Assembly: GCA_017407705.1 (NCBI GenBank)
Contig: JAFQWA010000028.1
Coordinates: forward strand, 1 to 37,069
Direction of reading: 5' to 3'
Source of the DNA: Clostridia bacterium
Lineage (GTDB): Bacteria; Bacillota; Clostridia; Oscillospirales; Acutalibacteraceae
DNA length: 37,069 nt
In this document: positions 15,944-23,331 of the stretch, in pieces
Layout: each line of letters starts with the position of its first letter
How positions within the stretch are numbered: position 1 is the first letter of the stretch
The notes under the pieces: model-generated
Told to the model about the DNA's origin: nothing
What the model saw: only the letters and a program-made list of their open reading frames with translations
Databases searched by the model: none
Position numbers and translations under genes: made by a program

Positions 15944-16822
15944 TTGAATAGATATGAAGGTCTTTGCTGCCCCGTTTGTCACGGTAAGCTGTTTGAAGAC
16001 GATGATATTGCAGTATGCCCCGACTGCGGTGCACCTCACCACAGAGAGTGCTACAAGTCAGAGGGTCACTGCCATTTTGAGGATAAGCACAATACCGATG
16101 AGCAGTGGCAGATGCCCAAGCGTGAGGAGCCTTTGCAGGAGCCCACTGAGTCGGACACTATAAAATGTAGAGTTTGCGGCAACGAAATGCCTAAAAGCAA
16201 TCTGTTTTGTCCTAAATGCGGCAATTCCACCGCTGAGAAAACACAGCCCCCGCATTTTGTTCATATAAATATGGGCGGAGTGAATATTGACAAAAATGAG
16301 GAGATCGACGGGTTCAAGACTCAGGAGATAGCAGCCTTTGTGGGACATAACTATCTGCGATATATCAACATTTTCAAGAGAATGTCAGTTACCAAGTCTA
16401 AAACAAGCTGGAACTGGTTGGCTTTCTTAATTCCCGAGTACTGGTTTTTCTCACGTAAGCTTTACAAAGAGGGATTTTTAGCATGTGTTTTGTCGGCTGC
16501 ATATTCAACTTTGCTTATTGTTTTGGGTATGTCCCCGCAAAATATGGCTTATCCACAGGAAACGCTTAATATCAGCAAACAGGCACTGATGATAGCCTTT
16601 GGGGCGTCTGCAGTGATGCTTTTAATAAAAGCGCTGTTTGGTCTGTTTGCAGATTATATTTACAAGAAAAAAGTGTTTAAAGGTCTTGCCGATTTAAAAG
16701 AGAGAGGGGAAAACGACCCCTTTGCAATTATGCAGGCCGGCGGTGTGAACGTTTTTGCCTGTGTGGCAGCGTGGTTCATATTAGATATGCTGGTGCTGTT
16801 TATAGAAATGCTTATAATGTGA
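15944..16822 (+). CDS. RING-like/zinc-ribbon membrane protein
   Basis: The 292-residue protein starts with a Cys/His-rich module (CCPVCHGKLF, then AVCPDCGAPHHRECY and GHC, residues 8-45) like the prokaryotic RING finger family 1. A second zinc ribbon follows (CRVCGNEM...FCPKCG, about 75-95). Then comes QEIAAFVGHNYLRYINIFKRM and a DUF2628-like segment (SWNWLAFLIPEYWFFSRKLY), with about three or four membrane helices to the end. The start is a TTG with GGTAGG eight bases upstream. The next gene encodes a shorter relative. Nothing shows an enzymatic role; a zinc-dependent or protein-binding cytoplasmic head on a membrane base is inferred. Confidence 0.75.
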   Translation: MNRYEGLCCPVCHGKLFEDDDIAVCPDCGAPHHRECYKSEGHCHFEDKHNTDEQWQMPKREEPLQEPTESDTIKCRVCGNEMPKSNLFCPKCGNSTAEKTQPPHFVHINMGGVNIDKNEEIDGFKTQEIAAFVGHNYLRYINIFKRMSVTKSKTSWNWLAFLIPEYWFFSRKLYKEGFLACVLSAAYSTLLIVLGMSPQNMAYPQETLNISKQALMIAFGASAVMLLIKALFGLFADYIYKKKVFKGLADLKERGENDPFAIMQAGGVNVFACVAAWFILDMLVLFIEMLIM

Positions 16823-16846
16823 TATTAAAACAAGGGAGATGTTTTT

Positions 16847-17707
16847 ATGGATAATCAAGTTAAGGTTTGTCAAAAATGCAACACTATCAACGAATGGTCG
16901 GCTGACTTTTGCCGTGTTTGCGGTGAGAAGCTTAGTGAGCCCGACGTTGTAAACCAACAACAGACACATCAGCAGCAACAGTACAACAGTCAGCCTAATT
17001 TGAATCCCAACGAGGTGTGCGGAATTCCTGCGGAAGAAGTTGCTTTGTTTGTTGGAGAAAAAGCTAATAAATTTGTCCCTAAGTTCGTGAATTACAGTAT
17101 GACCGGCAAAAAAGCCGGATTTAACGTACTGGTTTTCCTGTTAGGCTTTTTAATTAATCCCATTGTTGCTGCATTTTGGTTTTTCCATCGCAGAATGAAC
17201 AAGCTGGGAACTATCATATTAGCAGTGTCGGTACTGCTTTTTGCAGCTAACACAGTATGCTTAATGCCGACAGTAGAGGGCATTATGGATATAGCTGAGG
17301 TTGTAATCACCTCTGAAAATTTTGAGGTCATTGAAAGCATTGAAGACCCTAAAGATATGTTCGAGTATTTTAACGACGAAGAGATGGATAAAATATTCGA
17401 GGCCGTAGAAAAGGTTGATTCTGTTTCTACCTTATCGAGTCTTGTAAGATATGCGTCTGTTGCCTTTACAATAATAATTGCAATCTTTGCAAACTGGTGG
17501 TATATGCAGTTTTGCGTTAACAAAATCAGAAAAGTTAAAGAAAATCCTGAATACACACCCAACGATATTATGGCTGCAGGCGGCACTAAGTCGGTTGTAT
17601 GGGTGTTGCTGCTGGTTGCATACATAATTGCTAATATGGCGATTGTAGTCAATGTAATCGGTCAGTTTATGGAATTGGTAATTAAAGCAATGGAGATTGT
17701 AGCTTAA
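16847..17707 (+). CDS. Zinc-ribbon membrane protein, relative of the preceding gene
   Basis: The 286-residue protein has one N-terminal zinc ribbon (CQKCNTINEW...FCRVCGEKL, residues 8-30), a Gln/Asn-rich linker (about 35-57), then EEVALFVGEKANKFVPKF, which matches the FVG block of its neighbour. Hydrophobic segments follow near 85-110 and 120-140. An acidic stretch (about 145-190) separates these from two more helices (about 200-222 and 245-270). GGGAGAT precedes the ATG. It lies 24 bp after the RING-like gene and 13 bp before galU. The conserved FVG plus W/F-x-x-RR/RK region suggests both arose by duplication. No function is known to me. Confidence 0.72.
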   Translation: MDNQVKVCQKCNTINEWSADFCRVCGEKLSEPDVVNQQQTHQQQQYNSQPNLNPNEVCGIPAEEVALFVGEKANKFVPKFVNYSMTGKKAGFNVLVFLLGFLINPIVAAFWFFHRRMNKLGTIILAVSVLLFAANTVCLMPTVEGIMDIAEVVITSENFEVIESIEDPKDMFEYFNDEEMDKIFEAVEKVDSVSTLSSLVRYASVAFTIIIAIFANWWYMQFCVNKIRKVKENPEYTPNDIMAAGGTKSVVWVLLLVAYIIANMAIVVNVIGQFMELVIKAMEIVA

Positions 17708-17720
17708 GAGGGTTGAATTT

Positions 17721-18590
17721 ATGACAGTTAAAAAAGCAGTTATTCCGGCGGCAGGTCTGGGAACACGTATTTTACCTGCGTCTAAGGCAGTGCCTAAGGA
17801 AATGCTCAATATTGTGGACAAGCCCGCCATTCAGTATATAGTTGAAGAGGCTGTGGCGGCAGGTATAACAGATATTCTTATTATAACTAACCGTGGTAAA
17901 GGTGTTATTGAAGACCACTTTGACCATTCCTTTGAGTTGGAATGTGTTCTGGAGCAAAAGGGTAATACTGAGGCGTTGGACCAGGTCCGTAAGGTGGCAG
18001 ACCTTGCTAACATCACCTTTATCCGTCAGAAGGAAACCAAAGGCTTAGGCCACGCTGTATTGCAGGCAAAGGCTTTTGTGGGAAACGAGCCCTTTGCAGT
18101 GCTGTACGGTGATGACGTTATCATAGGTGATCAGCCTGCTATCGGTGAACTGATTGACGTGTATAATGAATACGGCTTAGGCGTAGGCGGTGTCAAGCAG
18201 GTAGAGGGTGAGCAGATATGCAAGTATTGTTCACTGGACGTGGATATGATAGATGACCGCGTGATGCGTGTTAACGATATGATCGAAAAGCCGTCGCCGG
18301 AGCAGATAATGTCGCAGTATGCTATTTTGGGCAGATGCGTTTTGCCCCCTGAAATATTCGAGATTTTGGAGCGTACTCCAAGGGGTGCAGGCAACGAGAT
18401 ACAGCTTACTGATGCTATGCGTCAGCTTACCCTGGATAAGGGAATGATGGCAGTGGAGTTTTCCGGCATCAGATATGATATGGGTAACAAGCTGGGCATT
18501 ATGCAGGCAAATGTGGAACAGGCGTTAAAGCACAGCGAGATCGGTGAGGACTTTAAAGAGTATATTAAAGAGCTTTCAAAAACTCTGTAA
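17721..18590 (+). CDS. galU: UTP-glucose-1-phosphate uridylyltransferase
   Basis: Makes UDP-glucose from UTP and glucose 1-phosphate, for glycolipids, polysaccharides and galactose metabolism. The 289-residue protein begins with the nucleotide-binding KAVIPAAGLGTRILPASKAVPKEML, followed by DKPAIQYIVEEA, the metal-side VLYGDD, VGGVKQVE, and AGNEIQLTDA near the acceptor site. The length is normal. GAGGG precedes the ATG. It is last in the Nudix/zinc-ribbon cluster. No terminator is visible before the rpsF promoter 10 bp downstream. Confidence 0.97.
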   Translation: MTVKKAVIPAAGLGTRILPASKAVPKEMLNIVDKPAIQYIVEEAVAAGITDILIITNRGKGVIEDHFDHSFELECVLEQKGNTEALDQVRKVADLANITFIRQKETKGLGHAVLQAKAFVGNEPFAVLYGDDVIIGDQPAIGELIDVYNEYGLGVGGVKQVEGEQICKYCSLDVDMIDDRVMRVNDMIEKPSPEQIMSQYAILGRCVLPPEIFEILERTPRGAGNEIQLTDAMRQLTLDKGMMAVEFSGIRYDMGNKLGIMQANVEQALKHSEIGEDFKEYIKELSKTL

Positions 18591-18600
18591 TAAAAAATAC

Positions 18601-18629
18601 TTGACTTATTTTAATTTTTAATATATAAT
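18601..18629 (+). promoter_or_regulatory. Strong promoter of rpsF-ssb-rpsR
   Basis: TTGACT, an exact 17-base spacer and consensus TATAAT (18624-18629). The predicted transcript start near 18636 leaves a leader of about 90 bases. Confidence 0.8.
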
Positions 18630-18639
18630 CTATTCGTTA

Positions 18640-18715
18640 CCCTTTAAAAAGGGGAAATTTGCCGCTTTGCGGCATCCTTGTTCTGCTGTGACGGGCAGAA
18701 CCAAAAGTCCAAAAG
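18640..18715 (+). promoter_or_regulatory. Structured leader of rpsF, possible S6:S18 autoregulatory element
   Basis: Three hairpins lie between promoter and ribosome site: CCCTTT/AAAGGG (18640-18653), GCCGC/GCGGC (18661-18673) and GTTCTGC/GCAGAAC with loop TGTGACGG (18680-18701). Many bacteria control rpsF through a leader bound by the S6:S18 complex. The position fits, but I could not confirm the conserved motif of that element. Confidence 0.4.
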
Positions 18716-18727
18716 GAGGTGCTATGC

Positions 18728-19018
18728 ATGTCGATGGTCAATTCTTATGAAACCGTTATGGTATTTTCTGTAAAGAACGGTGAAGAAGCAACAACTGCTT
18801 TGGTTGAAAAATTCAAAGAGCTGATTGCTAAGAACGGCAATATCGAAAACGTAGATGAGTGGGGTAAACGCAGACTCGCTTACCAGATCAACTACGAAAC
18901 AGAGGGCTATTATGTTGTAGTTAACTACACAGCTGCTCCTGAGTTCGTTGCTGAGCTCAATCGTGTTTTCAATATTACCGATGGCGTACTCAGATATTTA
19001 ACAGTAAATAAGGACTAA
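18728..19018 (+). CDS. rpsF: 30S ribosomal protein S6
   Basis: Binds 16S rRNA in the small-subunit platform as a dimer with S18. The 96-residue protein shows YETVMVFSVK, the basic WGKRRLAYQINYETEGYYVVVNY core and C-terminal DGVLRYLTV. An in-frame GTG at 18719 overlaps the ribosome site AAAAGGAGGT, so it cannot be the start. The ATG at 18728 is seven bases from that site and gives MSMVNSYET. First gene of the classic rpsF-ssb-rpsR operon. Confidence 0.97.
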   Translation: MSMVNSYETVMVFSVKNGEEATTALVEKFKELIAKNGNIENVDEWGKRRLAYQINYETEGYYVVVNYTAAPEFVAELNRVFNITDGVLRYLTVNKD

Positions 19019-19037
19019 TAAAAGGTGGGTGTGTAAA

Positions 19038-19475
19038 ATGCTTAATGTTGTTGTACTGATGGGAAGACTTACTGCTGATCCGGAGTTGAAAACTACTCCT
19101 AACGGTGTCAGTGTTACCAGCTTTTCTATTGCTGTGGACAGAAGCTATCAGAAACCAGGTGAGCAGAGACAGGCTGATTTTATCAATATCGTTGCCTGGC
19201 GCAGCACTGCCGAATTTATTACCCGTTATTTCCGTAAAGGCTCAATGATCGCTATCAACGGTTCATTACAGTCACGTAGTTACACTGATAAAGAGGGTAA
19301 CAAGCGTACTGCTTATGAGGTTGTTGCTGATAACGTAAGCTTCTGCGGATCCAAAGCCGAAACTGGCTCAGTTTCAAGACAGGATATCCCGCAATCACAG
19401 CCGGTATCATTTTCTAATGCTTCTGCCGGCGATTTTGAGGAAATCTCAATGAGCGATGATGACCTGCCCTTTTAA
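19038..19475 (+). CDS. ssb: Single-stranded DNA-binding protein
   Basis: Coats single-stranded DNA in replication and repair and recruits partner enzymes. The 145-residue protein has an OB fold (about 1-105: LNVVVLMGRLTADPEL, FSIAVDR, DFINIVAWRSTAEF, KGSMIAINGSLQSRSYTDKEG), a disordered Ser/Gln linker, and the partner-binding acidic tip DDDLPF. A GTG nine bases upstream lies within the AGGTGGGTG ribosome site, so the ATG at 19038 is preferred. It sits between rpsF and rpsR as in most Firmicutes. Confidence 0.97.
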   Translation: MLNVVVLMGRLTADPELKTTPNGVSVTSFSIAVDRSYQKPGEQRQADFINIVAWRSTAEFITRYFRKGSMIAINGSLQSRSYTDKEGNKRTAYEVVADNVSFCGSKAETGSVSRQDIPQSQPVSFSNASAGDFEEISMSDDDLPF

Positions 19476-19500
19476 TTATTAAAATAAGGAGGTTGTTCTA

Positions 19501-19767
19501 ATGGAAAACAAAGAAAGAACCGAGAGAGCAGAACGCCCTAACCGTCCTATCAGAAAAGGTCGCAAAAAGGTTTGCAGCTTTTGTGTTGACAAACAGGGTT
19601 CTGCTATTGATTATAAAGATGTTGCAAAACTTCGCAAATACATCTCTGAGAGAGCAAAGATTTTGCCGAGACGTGTAACCGGTACTTGCACATGCCATCA
19701 GCGTGAGCTTACAGTTGCTATCAAACGTGCTCGTCATCTTGCACTTATTCCTTTCGTAAGCGAATAA
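19501..19767 (+). CDS. rpsR: 30S ribosomal protein S18
   Basis: Small-subunit platform protein and partner of S6. The 88-residue protein has a basic, disordered N terminus, then [10 protein letters not shown] (one CxxC), [28 protein letters not shown] and [14 protein letters not shown]. The CSFC, C and HQRE pattern indicates the zinc-binding (C+) form of S18. The AAGGAGGT site is close to ideal. Last gene of the operon, followed by a terminator. Confidence 0.97.
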   Translation: MENKERTERAERPNRPIRKGRKKVCSFCVDKQGSAIDYKDVAKLRKYISERAKILPRRVTGTCTCHQRELTVAIKRARHLALIPFVSE

Positions 19768-19772
19768 TATTT

Positions 19773-19810
19773 AACCGTCTGTAATTTTTACAGACGGTTT
19801 TTTATTTTTT
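19773..19810 (+). terminator. Intrinsic terminator after rpsR
   Basis: AACCGTCTGT/ACAGACGGTT stem with an AATTTTT loop, followed by TTTTATTTTTT. Confidence 0.9.
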
Positions 19811-19823
19811 TAGTAAAAAACTA

Positions 19824-19852
19824 TTGATTTTTAATAAAAATAATGTTATGAT
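19824..19852 (+). promoter_or_regulatory. Promoter of the sortase module
   Basis: TTGATT (19824-19829), a 17-base spacer and TATGAT (19847-19852), 65 bases before the first gene. Confidence 0.6.
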
Positions 19853-19916
19853 ATAGTAGAATTAAATTAAATGGGTTTATGTCCTTAAACTCATTCATAT
19901 AATTAGGAGGATAATT

Positions 19917-20480
19917 ATGAAAAAAATTGTCGCTTTAGTACTTTCATTAGTATTGGTTCTGTCTTTAGGCGTAACCTTTGTTTCCGCTGCAGGCCTCAAC
20001 GAGTATGAGAAAGAGGTTATGGCAAAATTGGCAACAAAAGAGCCTTTTGGTGAAAAGAATTACGGTTTCCCTGCTAACTATGTAAATATGGCTGAAAACT
20101 TCTACCTTGATTATGATTTAACTGAGGCTCAGAAGGATGAGATTATTCCTTTGCTTGATCAGGGTTATGAAATCATGGTTGCTTATAAAGATGAGCTTAA
20201 CGGTAAAGAGAATCTTTTTGAGATCATGAGCAGAGAAGATAAAAAAGCATTGCTTGACTTAGCTGCTGAAGCAGGTAAGGTTGTTGGTCTTACCGTTACT
20301 TACGATGGAAAGATCCTTAAAGCTGTTGACGCTGAGGGTCATGCTTGGCTTTCAAACGAGCCCGCTGTTAAAATAACCGGTGCTGCTGAGAACACTATGA
20401 TGATCGTTGTTCTTGCTGCTGTTGCTTTCTTAGCTATTTCAGCTGCAGGCGTTTTCGTTATCAAACGTAGCAGAGCATAA
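19917..20480 (+). CDS. Secreted protein with sortase-type C terminus
   Basis: The 187-residue protein has a clear signal peptide (residues 1-24, cleavage near VSAAG), a mostly helical acidic body (about 25-145), and a C terminus built like a cell-wall sorting signal. The candidate recognition site KITGAAEN (about 151-158) is followed by a hydrophobic helix (about 160-180) and the basic tail IKRSRA. The site is not canonical LPxTG but keeps the TG pair. The next gene, two bases on, encodes a sortase, making this its likely substrate. AGGAGG precedes the ATG. I do not recognise the body as a known domain. Confidence 0.78.
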   Translation: MKKIVALVLSLVLVLSLGVTFVSAAGLNEYEKEVMAKLATKEPFGEKNYGFPANYVNMAENFYLDYDLTEAQKDEIIPLLDQGYEIMVAYKDELNGKENLFEIMSREDKKALLDLAAEAGKVVGLTVTYDGKILKAVDAEGHAWLSNEPAVKITGAAENTMMIVVLAAVAFLAISAAGVFVIKRSRA

Positions 20481-20482
20481 TT

Positions 20483-21169
20483 ATGTTCCTTTCAGATAAT
20501 CAAACATCAAATAAAACTAAAAAATCAAGACTACCGGAGTATTTGCTTACTCCGGTAGTCTTTGCATTTGCAATTTACGCTTTAGTGGTTGCAATCGGCT
20601 TTACTGTTATAGGCGATATACCTACATATCTGAATATGGCGTTTCACGATGCCGCATCAAAATTCGATGATTCGGGTGTTCATCTTGACTTTACTCCCGC
20701 TGAGGATACAGGTGCTACATCTATTCCCATTGAGCAGGTGGATTTTCCTAAACCCGGCACTGTTTTCGGCAAAATTGAGATCGAGAGCTGTGGTATTTCC
20801 TGCAAACTGTTATACGGTGATGACGACAGATCATTAAACATCGGTGCAGGTCAGTATATCGGAAGTTCTATTCCGGGCTACGGTAAGACAACTCTTGTGG
20901 CAGGTCATAACACCAGCTATTTTAAGACCTTAAAAAACATAGCCGTTGGCGATAAGGTGAAGGTCACCACCACTTACGGTGTGTATGTTTATGAGGTTGA
21001 GGCACGAAAGGTTTATGATAAAAATAATATGAAAGCCTTTGATCTTGCCAAACAAGAAGAAAACTTAGTGTTATACACTTGTTTCAGAAGAAACACCTCT
21101 ATAGGACGTGTGGTAGATAGATTATATGTTTACTGCAAACTTGTTTCCGGTCCTTCAATAATTAAATAA
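20483..21169 (+). CDS. Sortase (class D-like)
   Basis: Membrane transpeptidase that cuts a sorting signal and joins the protein to the cell wall. The 228-residue protein has a short cytoplasmic start, one membrane helix (about 22-44), a linker, and the sortase barrel (about 92-222). Catalytic residues are His142 in VAGHNTSYF, Cys200 in LYTCF, and Arg209 or Arg213 in IGRVVDR. The GKIEIESCGISCKLLYGDDD start and GIGxxxGSS-like segment fit class D/E more than class A or B. Translation is probably coupled to the upstream gene (two-base gap, weak site of its own). Together they form a substrate-enzyme pair. Confidence 0.9.
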   Translation: MFLSDNQTSNKTKKSRLPEYLLTPVVFAFAIYALVVAIGFTVIGDIPTYLNMAFHDAASKFDDSGVHLDFTPAEDTGATSIPIEQVDFPKPGTVFGKIEIESCGISCKLLYGDDDRSLNIGAGQYIGSSIPGYGKTTLVAGHNTSYFKTLKNIAVGDKVKVTTTYGVYVYEVEARKVYDKNNMKAFDLAKQEENLVLYTCFRRNTSIGRVVDRLYVYCKLVSGPSIIK

Positions 21170-21181
21170 GGAGGGATTGTT

Positions 21182-22045
21182 ATGGAAAAAAGTGCAACAA
21201 AGGGTAAGGTTAAACGAAGTGTATTCAGCTTCATATCTGTGTTTTTGGCATCACTTTTTGCTTTTGTTTTATGCACAGTGTCGGTGCTGAAAACCACCGT
21301 TTACAACCGAGAATACTATATAAATATCTTGCAAACCACAAAGTACAGTGAGTATCTGGCAGAGGATATAAGAAAAGAGTTAGTGCATTTAGGACAGATC
21401 AGTATTGAAGACTGCCCGGAGTATATCTTCAATGAGTCGGTGCCCAGCGCTAAGATTTTGAACGACTCTTTGGATTATGTGGAAGCCTGTATGACCAACT
21501 CACCCAAAGCCACCGATGATGAGGACTTAAGAAAAGAACTGACTCAGAAGCTTAATTCTTATGTGGTGCGACAGTATCCCGAAATGGCTGAGGATCCTCA
21601 GATTAAGGCAGACCTTGAACTGTTGGTGGATAGCTGCGTTAAGGCGTATATCGACAGTGTGCAGACAGACCTGATGAAGCTGGTGGGGGATATAACCTTC
21701 AAAACGTCGAAATATATAGATGCGGCAATGGTGCTGTTTAGTGTGCTGACATTACTGTTTGCAGGGCTGATAATTCCCATAAACAGAAGTGCATCAAAAA
21801 GGCTGATGTATTATGTGATATTATGCTCCACCTTCTTACTTACTGCCGCAGTAGTACCTGCAGTGCTGTACGGAACAGATATTGTTTCCAAAGCGGCTAT
21901 TACCTCAGAGTATCTGTACACGTTTGTTACTGCAGTTTTGTCGGGCGTGGCCTTTGGATTTTTGATTGCGGCAATAGTGGGTGCAGTGCTGACGTTGATT
22001 GCAATAATTATAAATGCCCTGTATAAAAAATATAGAATACAATAA
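21182..22045 (+). CDS. Multi-pass membrane protein of the sortase module
   Basis: The 287-residue protein has one membrane helix near residues 13-35, a large extracytoplasmic region (about 36-178) rich in charged helices, and three more helices (about 180-200, 208-232, 245-280). It ends in the basic tail KKYRIQ. GGAGGG precedes the ATG, 12 bp after the sortase stop. I recognise no catalytic motif. The conserved neighbourhood would suggest an accessory, chaperone or scaffold role for the anchored protein, but that is inference. A terminator follows. Confidence 0.75.
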   Translation: MEKSATKGKVKRSVFSFISVFLASLFAFVLCTVSVLKTTVYNREYYINILQTTKYSEYLAEDIRKELVHLGQISIEDCPEYIFNESVPSAKILNDSLDYVEACMTNSPKATDDEDLRKELTQKLNSYVVRQYPEMAEDPQIKADLELLVDSCVKAYIDSVQTDLMKLVGDITFKTSKYIDAAMVLFSVLTLLFAGLIIPINRSASKRLMYYVILCSTFLLTAAVVPAVLYGTDIVSKAAITSEYLYTFVTAVLSGVAFGFLIAAIVGAVLTLIAIIINALYKKYRIQ

Positions 22046-22050
22046 ATTTT

Positions 22051-22085
22051 ATCCTGCAACTTAATCGGTTGCAGGATATTTTTTA
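22051..22085 (+). terminator. Intrinsic terminator of the sortase module
   Basis: ATCCTGCAAC/GTTGCAGGAT stem with a TTAATCG loop, then ATTTTTTATT. Confidence 0.88.
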
Positions 22086-22093
22086 TTACCTGA

Positions 22094-22133
22094 ATTATCG
22101 TTTTTTGATTATTTGTTATTGACAAACGATAAT
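22094..22133. promoter_or_regulatory. Candidate operator of the membrane operon
   Basis: The 10-base arms ATTATCGTTT (22094-22103) and AAACGATAAT (22124-22133) are an exact inverted repeat separated by 20 bases. The arm centres are 30 bases apart, about three helical turns. The right arm begins at the last base of the -35 box and runs into the spacer. Occupancy would block the promoter, and the HTH protein at 22637 is the natural candidate ligand. Confidence 0.5.
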
Positions 22134-22147
22134 ATTAGTGCTATTAT
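22119..22147 (+). promoter_or_regulatory. Promoter of the DUF2975/HTH membrane operon
   Basis: Consensus TTGACA (22119-22124), a 17-base spacer and TATTAT (22142-22147), 33 bases before the first gene. Confidence 0.75.
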
Positions 22148-22179
22148 GAAACCAAATAATAGAAAAAGGTGGGCTATCT

Positions 22180-22623
22180 ATGTGGAACTTCAAAAAGTCA
22201 GTTACTCTAACATTAGTAGTTTTGTATGTTTTTTCTGTAATGATAGTGGCGCTGCTGTTTGTTGCACCGTCTATCTTCAGTTGGTTTATAGAGGCTACAA
22301 ATCTCTCAAGAAATTATAATGTTTTAGTCACAGCGTTTTATTGCTGTGCAGCACCTGCAATAGCGGCGGTAGCGTTTTTATTTAAGCTGCTTTACAATAT
22401 CAGAGGCGGGAAAGTGTTTGTGGTGCAAAACACAAATTTGCTTAGATACATTTCCTGGTGTTGCTTTGTAATAACGCCCATAGTTTTCTTTGCAGGATTT
22501 TATTATAATTCACTGTTCGTTGTTTCGGTAGCGGCAGCATTTGTAGGACTTATACTGCGTGTGGTTAAAAACGTAATGGCCGCAGCCACCGAGCTGAAAA
22601 ATGAAAACGAGCTTACAATTTAG
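22180..22623 (+). CDS. DUF2975-like membrane protein
   Basis: The 147-residue protein has four hydrophobic segments (about 8-30, 48-68, 85-105, 110-130) and an acidic C terminus. The GGKVFVVQNTNLLRYISWCCF block in the second half is typical of DUF2975, a family commonly paired with small YozG-like HTH regulators, as here. AAGGTGGG precedes the ATG. It is first in a tight six-gene run. The biochemical role of the family is unknown to me. Confidence 0.78.
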   Translation: MWNFKKSVTLTLVVLYVFSVMIVALLFVAPSIFSWFIEATNLSRNYNVLVTAFYCCAAPAIAAVAFLFKLLYNIRGGKVFVVQNTNLLRYISWCCFVITPIVFFAGFYYNSLFVVSVAAAFVGLILRVVKNVMAAATELKNENELTI

Positions 22624-22636
22624 AGGTAGAGTGAAG

Positions 22637-22843
22637 ATGGCGATAGTAGTTAATTTGGATGTTATGATGGCGAAAAGAAAGATGTCGTCTGCTAAGCTGT
22701 GCGAGAGGATAGGCATTACACCTGCAAATTTATCTATACTCAAAACAGGCAAGGCCAGAGCCATAAGATTTTCCACTCTTGAGAGCATTTGCAAGGAGCT
22801 TGACTGTCAACCCGGCGACATTTTACAGTATGTTGAGGATTGA
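22637..22843 (+). CDS. YozG-like Cro/C1-type HTH regulator
   Basis: Small DNA-binding protein of 68 residues, essentially a single helix-turn-helix domain: VNLDVMMAKRKMSSAKLCER, then IGITPANLSILKTGKA (turn and recognition helix), FSTLESICKELDCQPGDILQY. The frame is open further upstream, but GAGGTAGAGTGAAG sits just before the ATG at 22637 and the family starts there. It lies 13 bp after the DUF2975 gene, a pairing seen in many Firmicutes. An inverted repeat over the operon promoter could be its binding site. Confidence 0.92.
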   Translation: MAIVVNLDVMMAKRKMSSAKLCERIGITPANLSILKTGKARAIRFSTLESICKELDCQPGDILQYVED

Positions 22844-22860
22844 AGGAGAGGTGATGGGCT

Positions 22861-23307
22861 GTGAAGAAGAGGATCGTAAATATATTGGCAGTGGTTATTG
22901 CACTGCTCATAGCGTTTGCTATATCCATTCCTGTAGTAAACGATTTAACGGCAAAGGGTGTTCAAAACAGGCTTTTGGAAATACCGCTGCCTAATGATAC
23001 TCAGTGTGTAGAGTCGGTTTGCAAAGCGGGAAAGCTTACAGGAAACGGCAACGGTATGCAGTATTTTGGCGCAATGCTCATAAGAAGTGAGCTGACATTA
23101 GAGCAGTTAAACGATTACTATGAAAATTACAGAGAAGATGAGTGGAAGTGTTTGATTAAGCCCCAGACTTCATCTGAAATTCGGGTAATTGATCACGGAA
23201 CCTTGTCTTTTAAAACAGATGTATCTGAAAATCAGCAGTATTATATTGTATATTCCTGGGGAGATGGGATTCCCGTTTTTGAGCAGTTGGATATAAGAGG
23301 ACACTGA
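22861..23307 (+). CDS. Membrane-anchored hypothetical protein
   Basis: The 148-residue protein begins KKRIVNILAVVIALLIAF, a signal anchor or uncleaved signal peptide (residues 5-25), followed by a soluble extracytoplasmic region with two cysteines (CVESVC). The rest is mixed alpha/beta with ELTLEQLNDYYENYRED and a C-terminal YYIVYSWGDG strand. The start is GTG, with GGAGAGGTGA at good spacing; an ATG at 22854 is in another frame. I do not recognise the family. The operon position ties it to the surrounding membrane proteins. Confidence 0.7.
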   Translation: MKKRIVNILAVVIALLIAFAISIPVVNDLTAKGVQNRLLEIPLPNDTQCVESVCKAGKLTGNGNGMQYFGAMLIRSELTLEQLNDYYENYREDEWKCLIKPQTSSEIRVIDHGTLSFKTDVSENQQYYIVYSWGDGIPVFEQLDIRGH

Positions 23308-23331
23308 TAGATAATTAAAGGAGGATTTGTT

